Shown: positions 1 through 7,720 of the stretch, one piece after another
Layout of the letters: every line of letters starts with the position of its first letter
Position numbering within the stretch: position 1 is the first letter of the stretch
NCBI GenBank assembly: GCA_947384095.1
Contig: CANDFU010000032.1
Location: 1 to 10,020 of the forward strand
DNA: 10,020 nt
From: an uncultured Roseburia sp.
GTDB taxonomy: Bacteria > Bacillota > Clostridia > Lachnospirales > Lachnospiraceae
Direction: 5' to 3'
The notes under the pieces: model-generated
Told to the model about the DNA's origin: nothing
The model's input: the letters and a program-made list of their open reading frames with translations, nothing else
Database searches by the model: none
Position numbers and translations under genes: made by a program

Positions 1-321
1 CAGATTTTTTCAATTTTACTCGACAACGCTTTCTCTTACACCCCGAAAGGCGGCGCCGTCAGACTGTCCCTTTCCTTAAACCGGAAACGAACGATGATTT
101 TATTCCAGGTAGCAGACAACGGCCCCGGCGTTCCCGACTCTGAAAAAACACGGATTTTCGACCGTTTCTACCGCTCGCAGCGCTCGCATACAGACAAAGA
201 ACATTTCGGCCTGGGCCTTTGTATCGCCGGTGAACTCGCCCGCGCCCATCATGGAAAACTATGGGTCGAAGACGCGCCGGAGGGCGGAGCCATATTTATC
301 CTTTCCCTGCCCGCCGTATAA
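1..321 (+). CDS. Sensor histidine kinase, C-terminal ATPase fragment (5' end outside window)
   Basis: The reading frame is open from the first base, so the gene begins upstream. The 106 visible residues are the catalytic ATP-binding (HATPase_c) domain of a two-component sensor kinase, which binds ATP to phosphorylate the kinase's own histidine. All four nucleotide-binding boxes are present: an N box (LLDNAFSYTP, residues 6-15, with the key Asn at 9), a G1 box (DNGPGVPD, 39-46), an F box (IFDRFYRS, 52-59) and a G2 box (FGLGLCIA, 69-76). The protein ends with the usual final strand (GGAIFILSLP) and a TAA stop. The sensor region, the phospho-accepting histidine and the partner response regulator lie outside the window, so the signal cannot be stated. 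The downstream gene is on the opposite strand and is separated by only 12 bases. Confidence 0.93.
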   Translation, partial: QIFSILLDNAFSYTPKGGAVRLSLSLNRKRTMILFQVADNGPGVPDSEKTRIFDRFYRSQRSHTDKEHFGLGLCIAGELARAHHGKLWVEDAPEGGAIFILSLPAV

Positions 322-333
322 GCGGTCCGCCCT

Positions 334-966
334 TTATCCCACGGTATGGCCCGATAATTCCGGCATCGCAATCATTTTCATCGAATATCGTCCTTTCAGA
401 TATGTAATCAGGCACGGATCATGGCTGATCAGAATAAGGCCGATCTCTCTTTCCTTAAGTTCCTTCAGCAGGAAAGTCCAGATCTGGCTCTGTGTAATCG
501 GATCCAGCATCACACTGATTTCATCGGCGATCAGAAACCGCGTTCCTTTCCCGATGGCTCTGGCAATACAGAACCGCTGCAGTTCTCCGCCGGACAATTC
601 CTGCGGGTATCTGCCGCACCAGTCCTTCTCTATCCCCAGTCCTCTTATCGTGTGTTCGTCTGCATTTCCCTCATCCAGCACCTTCTGCATTTTCACACGG
701 GGATTTACAGCCATCTCCGGATGCTGCCATACCATCTGCACCGGACAGTATCCTTTCCGGGGAAGCGGCCTCTCGTCCAGAAACACATTCCCCGCGGAAG
801 GTCTCTGATATCCTGCAAGAATTCTGCCAAGAGTCGTTTTCCCGCATCCACTCGGCCCCACAAGAATATTCATCTCCGTATTTTCCATCGCGAAACTGAC
901 ATCCGATAACACTTCAGCCGCCGCTTCCGGATAACGATATGAAATACGTTCTGCATAAAGTCTCAT
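334..966 (-). CDS. ABC transporter ATP-binding protein, NikE/OppF-like (second ATPase of operon)
   Basis: This is a cytoplasmic ATPase that should power import of a peptide, nickel-chelate or similar solute. From Met at 966 it has 210 residues: Walker A GPSGCGKT (37-44), Q-loop Gln 81, signature LSGGE (124-128), Walker B FLIADE (144-149) and H-loop His 182. The residue after the catalytic Glu is Ile, not the common Pro, and the D-loop reads SVMLD instead of SALD. It ends soon after the H-loop region and lacks the oligopeptide-type C-terminal extension seen in its partner. An alternative start lies at 984. I chose 966 because its ATG overlaps the upstream gene's TGA (ATGA at 966-963) and a GGGGAGA stretch sits just upstream, which is typical of translational coupling. 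It pairs with the 963-1940 ATPase as a heterodimer. The substrate is unknown. Confidence 0.9.
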   Translation of the reverse strand: MRLYAERISYRYPEAAAEVLSDVSFAMENTEMNILVGPSGCGKTTLGRILAGYQRPSAGNVFLDERPLPRKGYCPVQMVWQHPEMAVNPRVKMQKVLDEGNADEHTIRGLGIEKDWCGRYPQELSGGELQRFCIARAIGKGTRFLIADEISVMLDPITQSQIWTFLLKELKEREIGLILISHDPCLITYLKGRYSMKMIAMPELSGHTVG

Positions 967-1940
967 TCCCCGTCTCCCCGCCATACATTTTGATTTATTT
1001 CTTCACAGCGCACACATCTTGCCCTGCCTTCCCGCACGAAAACCATCGGGATCTCTCCGCCGCACGCCGTCGCCCGATATGGGCATCGAGGGGCAAACAG
1101 GCATCCTTTCTTCCGTTCCCCGGCATATGGCTGTACTCCCGGTTCCGCGGAAAACCCGTGTTCCGGCATGGCCCTCCAGAGCGCCTTTGTATAAGGGTGC
1201 CGCAGCAGCTCCTCCGACGCAAAATCATCCGCAGGCGCATCCTCCACCACAGTCCCCGCGTAAAAAACCACAATGCGGTCCGCCACAGTCAGTGCCATGC
1301 GCAGATCATGCGTGATCAGAAGAACGCCGTTTCCCTCATCTGCAAAATCTCTGAAATCTGCAAGTACCGTTTTTGCCAGCGCTTCCTCCATTCCTGTCGT
1401 CGGCTCGTCCGCCACAATCAGTTTCGGCCGGTTCATCAGAGCCGTAATCAACAATACCCGTCTCGCCATCCCTCCGGAAAGCTCAGACGGATATTGACGC
1501 TCCACCTCCTGCGCCAGACCGTATTTCTCAAACAATTCCCTCATCCGTAAAACGGAAAGCCGGTCCCTTTTCCCATTCAGGATCTGTTTTCCCGCCTTCA
1601 TAAGCGGATCCAGACAATTCACCCCCTGCGGAATCAGAGCAATTTCCCGCCCCCGCAGCAATGCGGCCCCATCCGGCTGAAGCGTCCTGCCAGAATAACT
1701 GATCTCTCCGTCCACAAAAGTGTTCTGCGGGAGCAGGCCAAACAGGGCGTGCGCCAGGACGCTCTTTCCGGAACCACTGCTGCCGACAACCGCCGTGACA
1801 TCTCCTTCACAAACCGTCATCCCCAGATCTGATATCACCGGAAGTGCACTTTTATGAAACGTGTTTTTTTCATACTGTATAAATGAAACCGTAAGATTAC
1901 GGATTTTCAGAATTTCTCTGTCCAATCTTCCCACATCCAT
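963..1940 (-). CDS. ABC transporter ATP-binding protein, DppD/OppD/NikD-like (first ATPase of operon)
   Basis: This is a 325-residue ATPase of the peptide/nickel import class. It shows Walker A GSSGSGKS (53-60), a Q-loop (ALIPQ, Gln 105), signature LSGGM (154-158), Walker B LIVADEPT (174-181) and H-loop His 211. After about residue 245 comes the family's C-terminal extension, HPYTKALW followed by a cysteine cluster (C280, C286, C293, then C309 and C312) around LFAPRCPYR. This oligo_HPY-type tail is characteristic of OppD/DppD proteins and some members bind a metal or iron-sulfur centre there; whether this one does is inference. It follows the permease by 27 bases and overlaps the next ATPase by four, so the three genes are probably cotranscribed. 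The start is less certain: the ATG at 1940 has only a weak ribosome site, and nearby GTG or TTG codons are possible. Confidence 0.92.
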   Translation of the reverse strand: MDVGRLDREILKIRNLTVSFIQYEKNTFHKSALPVISDLGMTVCEGDVTAVVGSSGSGKSVLAHALFGLLPQNTFVDGEISYSGRTLQPDGAALLRGREIALIPQGVNCLDPLMKAGKQILNGKRDRLSVLRMRELFEKYGLAQEVERQYPSELSGGMARRVLLITALMNRPKLIVADEPTTGMEEALAKTVLADFRDFADEGNGVLLITHDLRMALTVADRIVVFYAGTVVEDAPADDFASEELLRHPYTKALWRAMPEHGFSAEPGVQPYAGERKKGCLFAPRCPYRATACGGEIPMVFVREGRARCVRCEEINQNVWRGDGE

Positions 1941-1967
1941 TCTTAGGATTCCAGGCCCCGTCTGTCT

Positions 1968-2831
1968 CTACAGCTGCGCGCGCGACGGGTCACAATGCGT
2001 GCGCAGCATATTTCCGAGCCGTTCAAAAAGAACGGTGGTACCTGCCAGTGCAAGACCGGGAAACAGTGCAAGCCACCATTTTCCGGTACTTAAATGGGCC
2101 ATACTTTCCGACAGGATAATGCCGATCGCCGGTTCCTCCGGCGGCAGGCCGAACCCCAGAAACGTAAGCCCCGCCTCATGCAGAATCGCATGCGGGAACT
2201 GTAATGCCAGCCCTGCCAGAAGCTGCGGCAGAAGATGTGGCAGAAGATGCGTCCGCGCAATATACAGCCGGCTCTTTCCAAGCCGGCCGGCAATCGCAAT
2301 GTAAACCGCCTCCTTCTGCTGCAGAACCTCGCTCCGCAAAATGCGGCAGAGCCCCGGCCAGTGCGTCAGCGCAATGCCCACGGCAACTCCTTTCAGCCCT
2401 TTCCCCAACGCGCAGGAAACCAGAATCAGAATCACAATATGCGGCGCTCCCATCATAAGATCAGTCAGCCAGCCAATGACATCATCCGCCGCTTTTCCCC
2501 ACCCCGATACAACTGCGAGCGCAAGACCAATCATTGCGCTGACGCCAGAAGCGCATGCGCCAAGCAAAATACTAAGCGAAAGTCCGCTCACTGTACGCGC
2601 AAACATATCCCTTCCCATCCAGTCTGTGCCAAAAGGATACGCAAAGCAGGGAAGCAGGTTTTTTCTCGAAAAATCAGTTTCCATCGCCCGCTCTTTCAAA
2701 AAAAAGCCTGCCGCCACAAGCACCACAAAAAATATCAGCGCCCCCGCTGCCGACAACGCAGCTTTCTTTCTCTGATTCGCCGCATACTGCGCATTTATCT
2801 CAGAACCAAATCTCTCCGGCGTGCTGTTCAT
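1968..2831 (-). CDS. ABC transporter permease, DppC/OppC/NikC-like
   Basis: This 287-residue inner-membrane permease belongs to the second-permease (OppC/DppC/NikC) branch of peptide and nickel importers. Visible marks are an N-terminal membrane segment (about 24-46), the family motif FGTDWMGRDMFAR (about 67-79), a series of hydrophobic segments, the ATPase-contacting loop (AGRLGKSRLYIARTHLLPHLLP), and the late motif EAGLTFLGFGLPPEEPAIG. The EAA loop has lost the Glu-Ala-Ala start and reads IAIAG, but the following Gly and the LP end are kept. I prefer the Met at 2831 because GGGGGAG lies six bases upstream; a Met at 2849 has a more distant AGGAG. It is first in its operon. The usual partner permease (OppB/DppB/NikB) and a solute-binding protein are not found upstream, where the tyrS leader lies, or downstream. 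Confidence 0.92.
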   Translation of the reverse strand: MNSTPERFGSEINAQYAANQRKKAALSAAGALIFFVVLVAAGFFLKERAMETDFSRKNLLPCFAYPFGTDWMGRDMFARTVSGLSLSILLGACASGVSAMIGLALAVVSGWGKAADDVIGWLTDLMMGAPHIVILILVSCALGKGLKGVAVGIALTHWPGLCRILRSEVLQQKEAVYIAIAGRLGKSRLYIARTHLLPHLLPQLLAGLALQFPHAILHEAGLTFLGFGLPPEEPAIGIILSESMAHLSTGKWWLALFPGLALAGTTVLFERLGNMLRTHCDPSRAQL

Positions 2832-2890
2832 CCCATCTCCCCCATACACGATTCAGCTCCTGCGATTTTTGACCGCCACAAATACCGAAG

Positions 2891-2918
2891 CTGATATACT
2901 GAAATCCAGCTTTGTAAA
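2891..2918 (-). promoter_or_regulatory. Weak candidate promoter for the ABC transporter operon
   Basis: On the minus strand TTTACA (2918-2913; one mismatch to the -35 consensus) and TATCAG (2896-2891; two mismatches to the -10 consensus) are separated by 16 bases. They lie about 60 bases upstream of the permease start. This is the best pair I could find in the gap, but it is poor and could be chance. If right, the operon starts here and no upstream permease gene is part of the transcript. Confidence 0.25.
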
Positions 2919-2978
2919 AAAGGATATCATGACGGCCTTCTGTCCACAAGCCCCCATGGGGGATACGCAAATTTATCA

Positions 2979-3007
2979 TTGACATCCCTCTTTTTCACAG
3001 CTATAAT
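2979..3007 (+). promoter_or_regulatory. Consensus sigma-A promoter of tyrS
   Basis: TTGACA (2979-2984) and TATAAT (3002-3007) are both perfect matches to the consensus and are separated by exactly 17 bases. Transcription should start near 3014, just upstream of the T-box stem I. Such a strong core promoter fits a gene whose control is mostly by premature termination in the leader and not at initiation. Confidence 0.93.
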
Positions 3008-3013
3008 ACAGTT

Positions 3014-3312
3014 CAGATAATTAAACAGCTTTGACGGGAACAAGTAAGAACAGGCAGGACAGACAGAAAGCAGCCGGCAGATGAGAGGCGCATGGAACCC
3101 CTGGATCCGAATACATCCCCGAGCTTTACACCGAACGAATCCGGCCATTCCGTTTATCAGGATTTCAGTAGGCTGTGACGTAGCGGCGCACGTTACAAGC
3201 GCCTGGGTGTTGTCCGACACTCACTGAGACAGGCAGTGCGAGCTGTCTGTGAAGAAAGGTGGTAACACGGATTTTCCGTCCTTTCCGGTCCCTGGCCGGA
3301 GAGGATTTTTTT
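3014..3312 (+). ncRNA. T-box riboswitch, tyrosine-specific, upstream of tyrS
   Basis: This leader senses uncharged tRNA-Tyr and lets transcription continue when tyrosine charging is low. Stem I closes by pairing GCTT and GGGA (near 3028-3039) with TCCC and GAGC (3116-3124). The specifier loop has AGTA at 3043-3046 and GAATACA, with specifier codon UAC (Tyr) at 3112-3114 followed by a purine. A stem IIA/B pseudoknot is visible: TGTGACGT (3174-3181) pairs with ACGTTACA (3190-3197), while GGCGC in the loop (3185-3189) pairs with GCGCC (3199-3203). Stem III is CACTG/CAGTG near 3220-3238. In the antiterminator, GAAAGG (3254-3259) pairs with CCTTTC (3280-3285) and ACGG (3267-3270) with CCGT (3276-3279), leaving the seven-base bulge UGGUAAC (3260-3266). 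UGGU complements an ACCA tRNA end, matching the A discriminator of tRNA-Tyr. Boundaries at the 5' end are approximate. Confidence 0.96.
3279..3312 (+). terminator. Intrinsic terminator of the tyrS T-box (conditional)
   Basis: The 12-base arm at 3279-3290 pairs with 3294-3305 (GGCCGGAGAGGA), including two G-U pairs, over a three-base loop, followed by seven T at 3306-3312. The 5' arm reuses 3280-3285, which is also the 3' side of the antiterminator, so the two structures exclude each other. This is the switch that stops transcription when tRNA-Tyr is charged. Confidence 0.94.
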
Positions 3313-3444
3313 ATTTACCGTGAATTTCCTTTCATTCATGGCGATGCCGATAACAGCGGCATGAGACTTCACCGAAACGGATCCGTTCCATGATGAATGC
3401 CTCCCGGCTGCAGAATGCTTTATAACATGACAAGGAGAACAGCG
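3313..3444 (+). other. Post-terminator leader of tyrS with small hairpins and ribosome binding site
   Basis: This untranslated stretch between the T-box terminator and the tyrS start codes for nothing I recognise. It holds a six-bp hairpin (ATGCCG at 3344-3349 with CGGCAT at 3357-3362), a perfect 12-base palindrome AACGGATCCGTT (3376-3387), and the strong ribosome site AAGGAG (3432-3437) seven bases before the chosen tyrS ATG. Confidence 0.6.
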
Positions 3445-4671
3445 ATGACGTTGTACGATGAATTAGTCGCCCGCGGCCTGATCGCGCAGGTGACTGACGA
3501 AGACGAGATCAAAGAACTGATCAACCATGGAAAAGCCACATTTTACATTGGCTTTGACCCGACAGCCGACAGTCTGCATGTGGGGCATTTTATGGCTCTT
3601 TGCCTGATGAAACGCCTTCAGATGGCAGGGAACCGCCCGATCGCCCTGATCGGCGGGGGAACAGCCATGATCGGCGATCCCTCGGGGCGCACCGATATGC
3701 GCCAGATGATGACGCCGGAAACCATTCAGCACAATTGCGACTGCTTTAAAAAACAGATGAGCCGTTTTATTGACTTTTCCGACGACAAGGCTCTGATGGT
3801 CAACAATGCCGACTGGCTGATGGATTTAAACTATATCGATGTCTTGCGCGAAGTCGGCTCACATTTTTCCGTCAACCGCATGCTGACCGCAGAATGCTAT
3901 AAACAGCGCATGGAAAAAGGGCTGAGTTTCCTGGAATTTAATTATATGATTATGCAGAGCTATGATTTTTACTGCCTGTTCCAGAAATATGGCTGTAATA
4001 TGCAGTTTGGCGGGGATGACCAGTGGAGCAATATGCTCGGCGGAACTGAGCTGATCCGCAGAAAGCTTGGAAAAGACGCCTATGCCATGACGATCAATCT
4101 GCTCCTGAACTCCGAAGGAAAAAAGATGGGAAAAACACAGTCCGGCGCCGTCTGGCTTGATCCGGCAAAAACATCCCCGTTCGATTTCTTCCAATATTGG
4201 AGAAATGTGGCGGATTCCGATGTCTTAAAATGTATCCGCATGCTGACCTTCCTCCCGCTGGAAGAAATCAACGAGATGGCCGGCTGGGAAGGAGCGCAGC
4301 TCAACCGGGCAAAAGAGATTCTGGCTTATGAGCTCACCAGGCTGGTTCACGGAGAAGCCGAGGCAGAAAAAGCAAAAGAAGCGTCCCACGCCCTCTTTGC
4401 AGGGGCCGGCAGCTCCGCCAACATGCCGACAGCGGAGCTTTGCGCCCAGGATTTTTCAGACGGCAATCCCGATATCCTTAGCCTTCTGGTAAAAACAGGG
4501 CTTGCACAGTCCCGTTCCGACGCGAGACGCGCAGTGGAGCAGGGCGGTGTCGCCGTTGCGGATGAAAAAGTTTCCGATATCAAAGCCACCTATGGAAAAG
4601 ACTGTTTTGACGGCGACGGGCTTGTGTTAAAGCGTGGAAAGAAAAAATTTGTAAAAATCATTTTAAAATAG
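3445..4671 (+). CDS. tyrS: Tyrosyl-tRNA synthetase
   Basis: This cytoplasmic class I enzyme activates tyrosine with ATP and attaches it to tRNA-Tyr. The 408-residue product has the usual length. The Rossmann core opens with [16 protein letters not shown], the HIGH-type motif being HVGH at 45-48. It continues with [15 protein letters not shown] (70-84), the tyrosine-pocket stretch YMIMQSYD (167-174), FGGDDQWSN (188-196) and the KMSKS-type loop KMGKT (227-231). The C-terminal segment (about 340-408) is an S4-like RNA-binding domain ([22 protein letters not shown]). The open frame extends upstream to 3397, but I chose the ATG at 3445 because AAGGAG lies seven bases before it and the protein then starts like other TyrS ([12 protein letters not shown]). 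The T-box leader with a UAC specifier independently supports the identity. Expression should rise when tRNA-Tyr is uncharged. Confidence 0.98.
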   Translation: MTLYDELVARGLIAQVTDEDEIKELINHGKATFYIGFDPTADSLHVGHFMALCLMKRLQMAGNRPIALIGGGTAMIGDPSGRTDMRQMMTPETIQHNCDCFKKQMSRFIDFSDDKALMVNNADWLMDLNYIDVLREVGSHFSVNRMLTAECYKQRMEKGLSFLEFNYMIMQSYDFYCLFQKYGCNMQFGGDDQWSNMLGGTELIRRKLGKDAYAMTINLLLNSEGKKMGKTQSGAVWLDPAKTSPFDFFQYWRNVADSDVLKCIRMLTFLPLEEINEMAGWEGAQLNRAKEILAYELTRLVHGEAEAEKAKEASHALFAGAGSSANMPTAELCAQDFSDGNPDILSLLVKTGLAQSRSDARRAVEQGGVAVADEKVSDIKATYGKDCFDGDGLVLKRGKKKFVKIILK

Positions 4672-4684
4672 CACAACACACAAT

Positions 4685-4714
4685 CGGGCAGGGAAGAGTT
4701 ATCTTCCCTGCCCG
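4685..4714. terminator. Hairpin between convergent tyrS and chemoreceptor genes, possible terminator
   Basis: A perfect 13-bp inverted repeat (CGGGCAGGGAAGA at 4685-4697 and its complement at 4702-4714) encloses the four-base loop GTTA. It starts 13 bases after the tyrS stop and ends 35 bases from the chemoreceptor stop, so it is placed to end both transcripts. No T-run follows on the plus strand; on the minus strand the following bases are only moderately T-rich (ATTGTGTTGTG). A second small hairpin (GCTGC/GCAGC, 4730-4743) sits beside it. It may be a bidirectional terminator or a 3'-end stabiliser. Confidence 0.6.
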
Positions 4715-4749
4715 CCGCACGGACGCAGGCTGCTTTGGCAGCTGCCTTC

Positions 4750-6336
4750 TTACAGATTGGCAAATGTGATGGTTTCTTTTTCTAATTCGGCCGCAACCTT
4801 ATGGTTTACGTCCATGCGGCTGGTAATCTCAGTCATATCTTCTACCAGATGCTGCGTGCTGCCCGCGACACCGGAAATACCCGAAGCCCCGTCGTCAATC
4901 ACTTTTGTAATTGTTTCTATGGATGCCACGATTTCAGTCACAGACCCCTTCAGACGGTCGGTACCGTCATTAAATTCTGCCATAACCTGGCGGATATAAG
5001 CGGCATCATTCTGATACTGCTGTCCGGAAGCAACAAAGGACAGAAATTCTTTTAAAACAGACTCCTCCATATAATCTACAAGATTCCGGGCATTTTCGGA
5101 AAGGTTGTAAACGGCACGGGTTACGGCGGCATTGACATTCTGGATACGGCCGGCAGTCTCGCTGCTGGAAGCCGCAAGCTGGCGGATTTCTTCCGCCACT
5201 ACAGCAAATCCTTTTCCTGCCTCCCCGGCCCTCGCCGCTTCAATAGATGCATTTAACGCAATGAGGTTGGTTTGTGAGGAAATATCCAGAATCGCATGCG
5301 TAAGGCTGTTTACCTGGTCCACGCTGCGGCTTCCTTCGATCGCTTCATTCAGAACAGCCAGAATGTCTTTTACCTTGGCGCTGGTATTATCCAGGCTTTC
5401 CTGCGCAGATTGTCCCATTTCCACTGCCCGCCTATTCATTGCAGAACAGTAGGCAGCAATTTTTCCACATTCCTCTGCCATATTTTCTGCATCCTGCTGC
5501 ACATTCTTCGCGTTCTGATTGATAAGAGAGGTATTGGCGGCCACTTCCTGAATCGTCGCCGACAGTTCTTCTGCCAGAGCAGACAAATCCATGGCACTTT
5601 TGCTGGAAGTATGTGCTCTTGATAATACGTCGTCTACCACGCCGCTGATGCGCCCGGAACATCCCCGAAGCGTATCCAGAATATTTTTGATCGGCCTGAC
5701 TACAGACTTTAAAATAAGGGAGACCGAAATAAATACAAGTATGATACAGACAAGCATGGATGCACTGTTCATAATCATGGAACTCCGGTAAACGGAAGAA
5801 AGCTGTGCTCTGGCCCGGGCAGTCCGGCTGCTGATGGAATCGTCCAATATACCAATATCGTTTTCAACCGCAGTGTTAAAAGAAGCCACATCACCGTTGG
5901 CAAACGCATAAGCGTCCTGCGTTTTACCGGCAGCACTGGCACAGACAAGGAAAACGAGTGAATGCTTTAAAGAATCATAATCGGATAACAGGGCGTCATA
6001 CGTTTTTCTGTCATCGCCGGTGATATAGATTTCATAATCTGCCAGCATACCGTCCAGTTTCTTTTCTTCTTTTTTTATGCTGTTCACAAATGTAATCATC
6101 GTATTATAGTCGGTAGCCACAATATGGGATAACGCCATTTTATGTATATTCATAATGGACTGGTGAATCCTGGCCAGCTGCGTTTTTCCTTCCATATAAT
6201 TATCTGCAATATTGGCGGCGTTGTCATTTACATTTTTGATATTGGAAACTGCGAGGAGATTTGAAATAAGCGCTACCATTCCAAGCAGGACAATGGGCAA
6301 TATTAAGCGGTATCTGATATTCCATTTTTTCTTCAT
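4750..6336 (-). CDS. Methyl-accepting chemotaxis protein, transmembrane chemoreceptor
   Basis: This 528-residue membrane receptor should relay ligand binding to a CheA/CheW array. Counting from Met at 6336, there is a basic start ([10 protein letters not shown]), a first membrane helix (about 11-31), an extracellular region of about 155 residues that looks like a helical four-helix-bundle sensor, a second membrane helix (about 190-212), a short linker with a HAMP-like start (VVRPIKNIL) and long coiled-coil arms. The strongly conserved signalling tip is [37 protein letters not shown] (about 352-387), written here in two halves in the family. There is no obvious CheR-binding pentapeptide at the C terminus. 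A Met at 6354 is also in frame; I chose 6336 because GGAGG lies 11 bases upstream. It follows a solute-binding lipoprotein by 34 bases on the same strand, which suggests cotranscription and possibly joint sensing. Confidence 0.95.
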   Translation of the reverse strand: MKKKWNIRYRLILPIVLLGMVALISNLLAVSNIKNVNDNAANIADNYMEGKTQLARIHQSIMNIHKMALSHIVATDYNTMITFVNSIKKEEKKLDGMLADYEIYITGDDRKTYDALLSDYDSLKHSLVFLVCASAAGKTQDAYAFANGDVASFNTAVENDIGILDDSISSRTARARAQLSSVYRSSMIMNSASMLVCIILVFISVSLILKSVVRPIKNILDTLRGCSGRISGVVDDVLSRAHTSSKSAMDLSALAEELSATIQEVAANTSLINQNAKNVQQDAENMAEECGKIAAYCSAMNRRAVEMGQSAQESLDNTSAKVKDILAVLNEAIEGSRSVDQVNSLTHAILDISSQTNLIALNASIEAARAGEAGKGFAVVAEEIRQLAASSSETAGRIQNVNAAVTRAVYNLSENARNLVDYMEESVLKEFLSFVASGQQYQNDAAYIRQVMAEFNDGTDRLKGSVTEIVASIETITKVIDDGASGISGVAGSTQHLVEDMTEITSRMDVNHKVAAELEKETITFANL

Positions 6337-6370
6337 AATCCCTGTATCCTCCATACAATATACGTATTCT

Positions 6371-7654
6371 TTATGGGGCGGTAATCCCTTCCACCATTAC
6401 GTCAAGCTGCTCCTGCAGACTTTTTCCTTCCGGATTTCCGGCCGCCATATTCGTGGCAAATTCAGATACCGGATCCCAGAAATTGCCGCCAATACGCTGC
6501 AGACAGGAAAATTCCGACTGGGCAATCAACGCCGTGATGGCAGGCGACTCCTGTACGCCGACAGATTCCGCGGCTTTTATGTTAGCAGGCCCCTGTCCCC
6601 GCATTTCAAAGCGAAGCTGCTGATTCGCTTCATTGGAAATCCATTCTGCCAGCCGGGACGCCCATGTATAATGCCTGGAATAGGCGTTGACGCCGATTAA
6701 TTTATAGCCGGAAAAAGATGCCATCTGTATCTGCCGGTCCGCGCAGGTATACGAGGGAAGCCTGGCGGCGCCGTAATCCTTCCCCAGAGCGTCACTCATG
6801 GCGACCGCGTTCCACACGCCGCTGACTCCCGCAATTACAGAGCCATTCTCAATCCCCTCAAGAAAATCCGCCTCCCCCGTGCTGAGAAACGCGGGGCTGC
6901 GGGCGATGGAAAGCATGGCGTCAGCGACGTCTGTCCCCCTGATATCGCCTTCTGTTCCATTCCAGGTACAGTAATTGGTAATTCCGTCATCGTTTAATCC
7001 GACTTCCAGACCCGTATTGCCGAAAAAGGCATATACATACCATCCGGAAGACCAGTCCATCGTAACCTTTTTTTCATTCTCTTCGGCGATCTGCAATATG
7101 CGGTCAAACGTTTTTACATCTTCCTGGCTCAGATACTGTTTATTATAATAAAGGAAATAACCGTTGTCAGCCGTTAGAGGATAAGCATACGCAACCTCCC
7201 CGACAGAAGCGGCTTCCACAGCTCCAGGAAGGTTTTCCGCCTTCATGCGGCCGGCATTTTCCACCGGTTCCAGCGCACCTGCCGCCACAAGTGTATTGAG
7301 CTGGTCATCGGCAAAAGCAAAAACATCGGCTCCCGTTTCCAGATCCGCCATCAGTGCGTCTTTGCAGCCCGATTCGCTCTGGGCCTCAAACGTGATACGA
7401 AAATCCGCCTGCCCTTTATATTCTTCCTGAAAACTTTCAAAGATCCGGTACAAAAGCGCTTCATCCTCTTTGGCTCCCCACACCACCAGTTCAACCTCAC
7501 CGTTTTCGGACGATCCTTCCGTCCCTTCAGGATTATCGCTGCCTGATAATCCGATATTGGCAGTAACCGCGCCTCCATCCTCTGCTCCGCCGCATCCGGC
7601 CAACGCGGCCGCCAGTACAGCCGTTACAAAAAACATGCCGAACTTTTTGCCCAT
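6371..7654 (-). CDS. Extracellular solute-binding lipoprotein, sugar-type (family 1), no transporter partners
   Basis: This 427-residue secreted lipoprotein resembles MalE-like carbohydrate-binding proteins. From Met at 7654 it has a lipoprotein signal peptide ([21 protein letters not shown]) with lipobox LAGC and acylated Cys 21. A flexible Gly/Ser/Glu-rich linker of about 30 residues follows, then the first strand [12 protein letters not shown] and the MalE-like stretch [20 protein letters not shown]. Later segments ([50 protein letters not shown]) also fit the family. A start at 7672 is possible, but its ribosome site would abut the ATG, whereas the chosen ATG has GGAG four bases upstream and gives a normal signal peptide. 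No permease or ATPase gene is adjacent; the next gene is a chemoreceptor. The ligand is probably a sugar or oligosaccharide, but this is family inference only. Confidence 0.92.
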   Translation of the reverse strand: MGKKFGMFFVTAVLAAALAGCGGAEDGGAVTANIGLSGSDNPEGTEGSSENGEVELVVWGAKEDEALLYRIFESFQEEYKGQADFRITFEAQSESGCKDALMADLETGADVFAFADDQLNTLVAAGALEPVENAGRMKAENLPGAVEAASVGEVAYAYPLTADNGYFLYYNKQYLSQEDVKTFDRILQIAEENEKKVTMDWSSGWYVYAFFGNTGLEVGLNDDGITNYCTWNGTEGDIRGTDVADAMLSIARSPAFLSTGEADFLEGIENGSVIAGVSGVWNAVAMSDALGKDYGAARLPSYTCADRQIQMASFSGYKLIGVNAYSRHYTWASRLAEWISNEANQQLRFEMRGQGPANIKAAESVGVQESPAITALIAQSEFSCLQRIGGNFWDPVSEFATNMAAGNPEGKSLQEQLDVMVEGITAP

Positions 7655-7720
7655 ACTTCTCCACCCTCTCATTCCTTTATTTTTTCATTGTTGATAAAAA
7701 CGAGATGCCCACAGGACAGT

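Noticed and set aside
2235..2894. Long plus-strand frame opposite the permease gene
   Set aside because: The translation is rich in Arg, His and Pro with no domain; it is the antisense shadow of a clearly recognisable permease.
2800..2985. A 61-codon minus-strand frame overlapping the permease start, considered as a remnant of the missing B permease or a small upstream protein
   Set aside because: It has no membrane segment, no resemblance to the end of OppB-type permeases and no convincing ribosome site; it also runs through the tyrS -35 region.
3174..3203. Possible tRNA-like fold in the tyrS leader
   Set aside because: The pairings form the T-box IIA/B pseudoknot; no acceptor stem, TPsiC loop or anticodon arm is present.
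2927..3220. A 97-codon minus-strand frame opposite the T-box leader
   Set aside because: Its sequence is fully explained by the structured T-box RNA on the plus strand.
3397..3444. Longer tyrS start adding 16 residues
   Set aside because: No ribosome site precedes it, and a strong AAGGAG sits correctly before the ATG at 3445.
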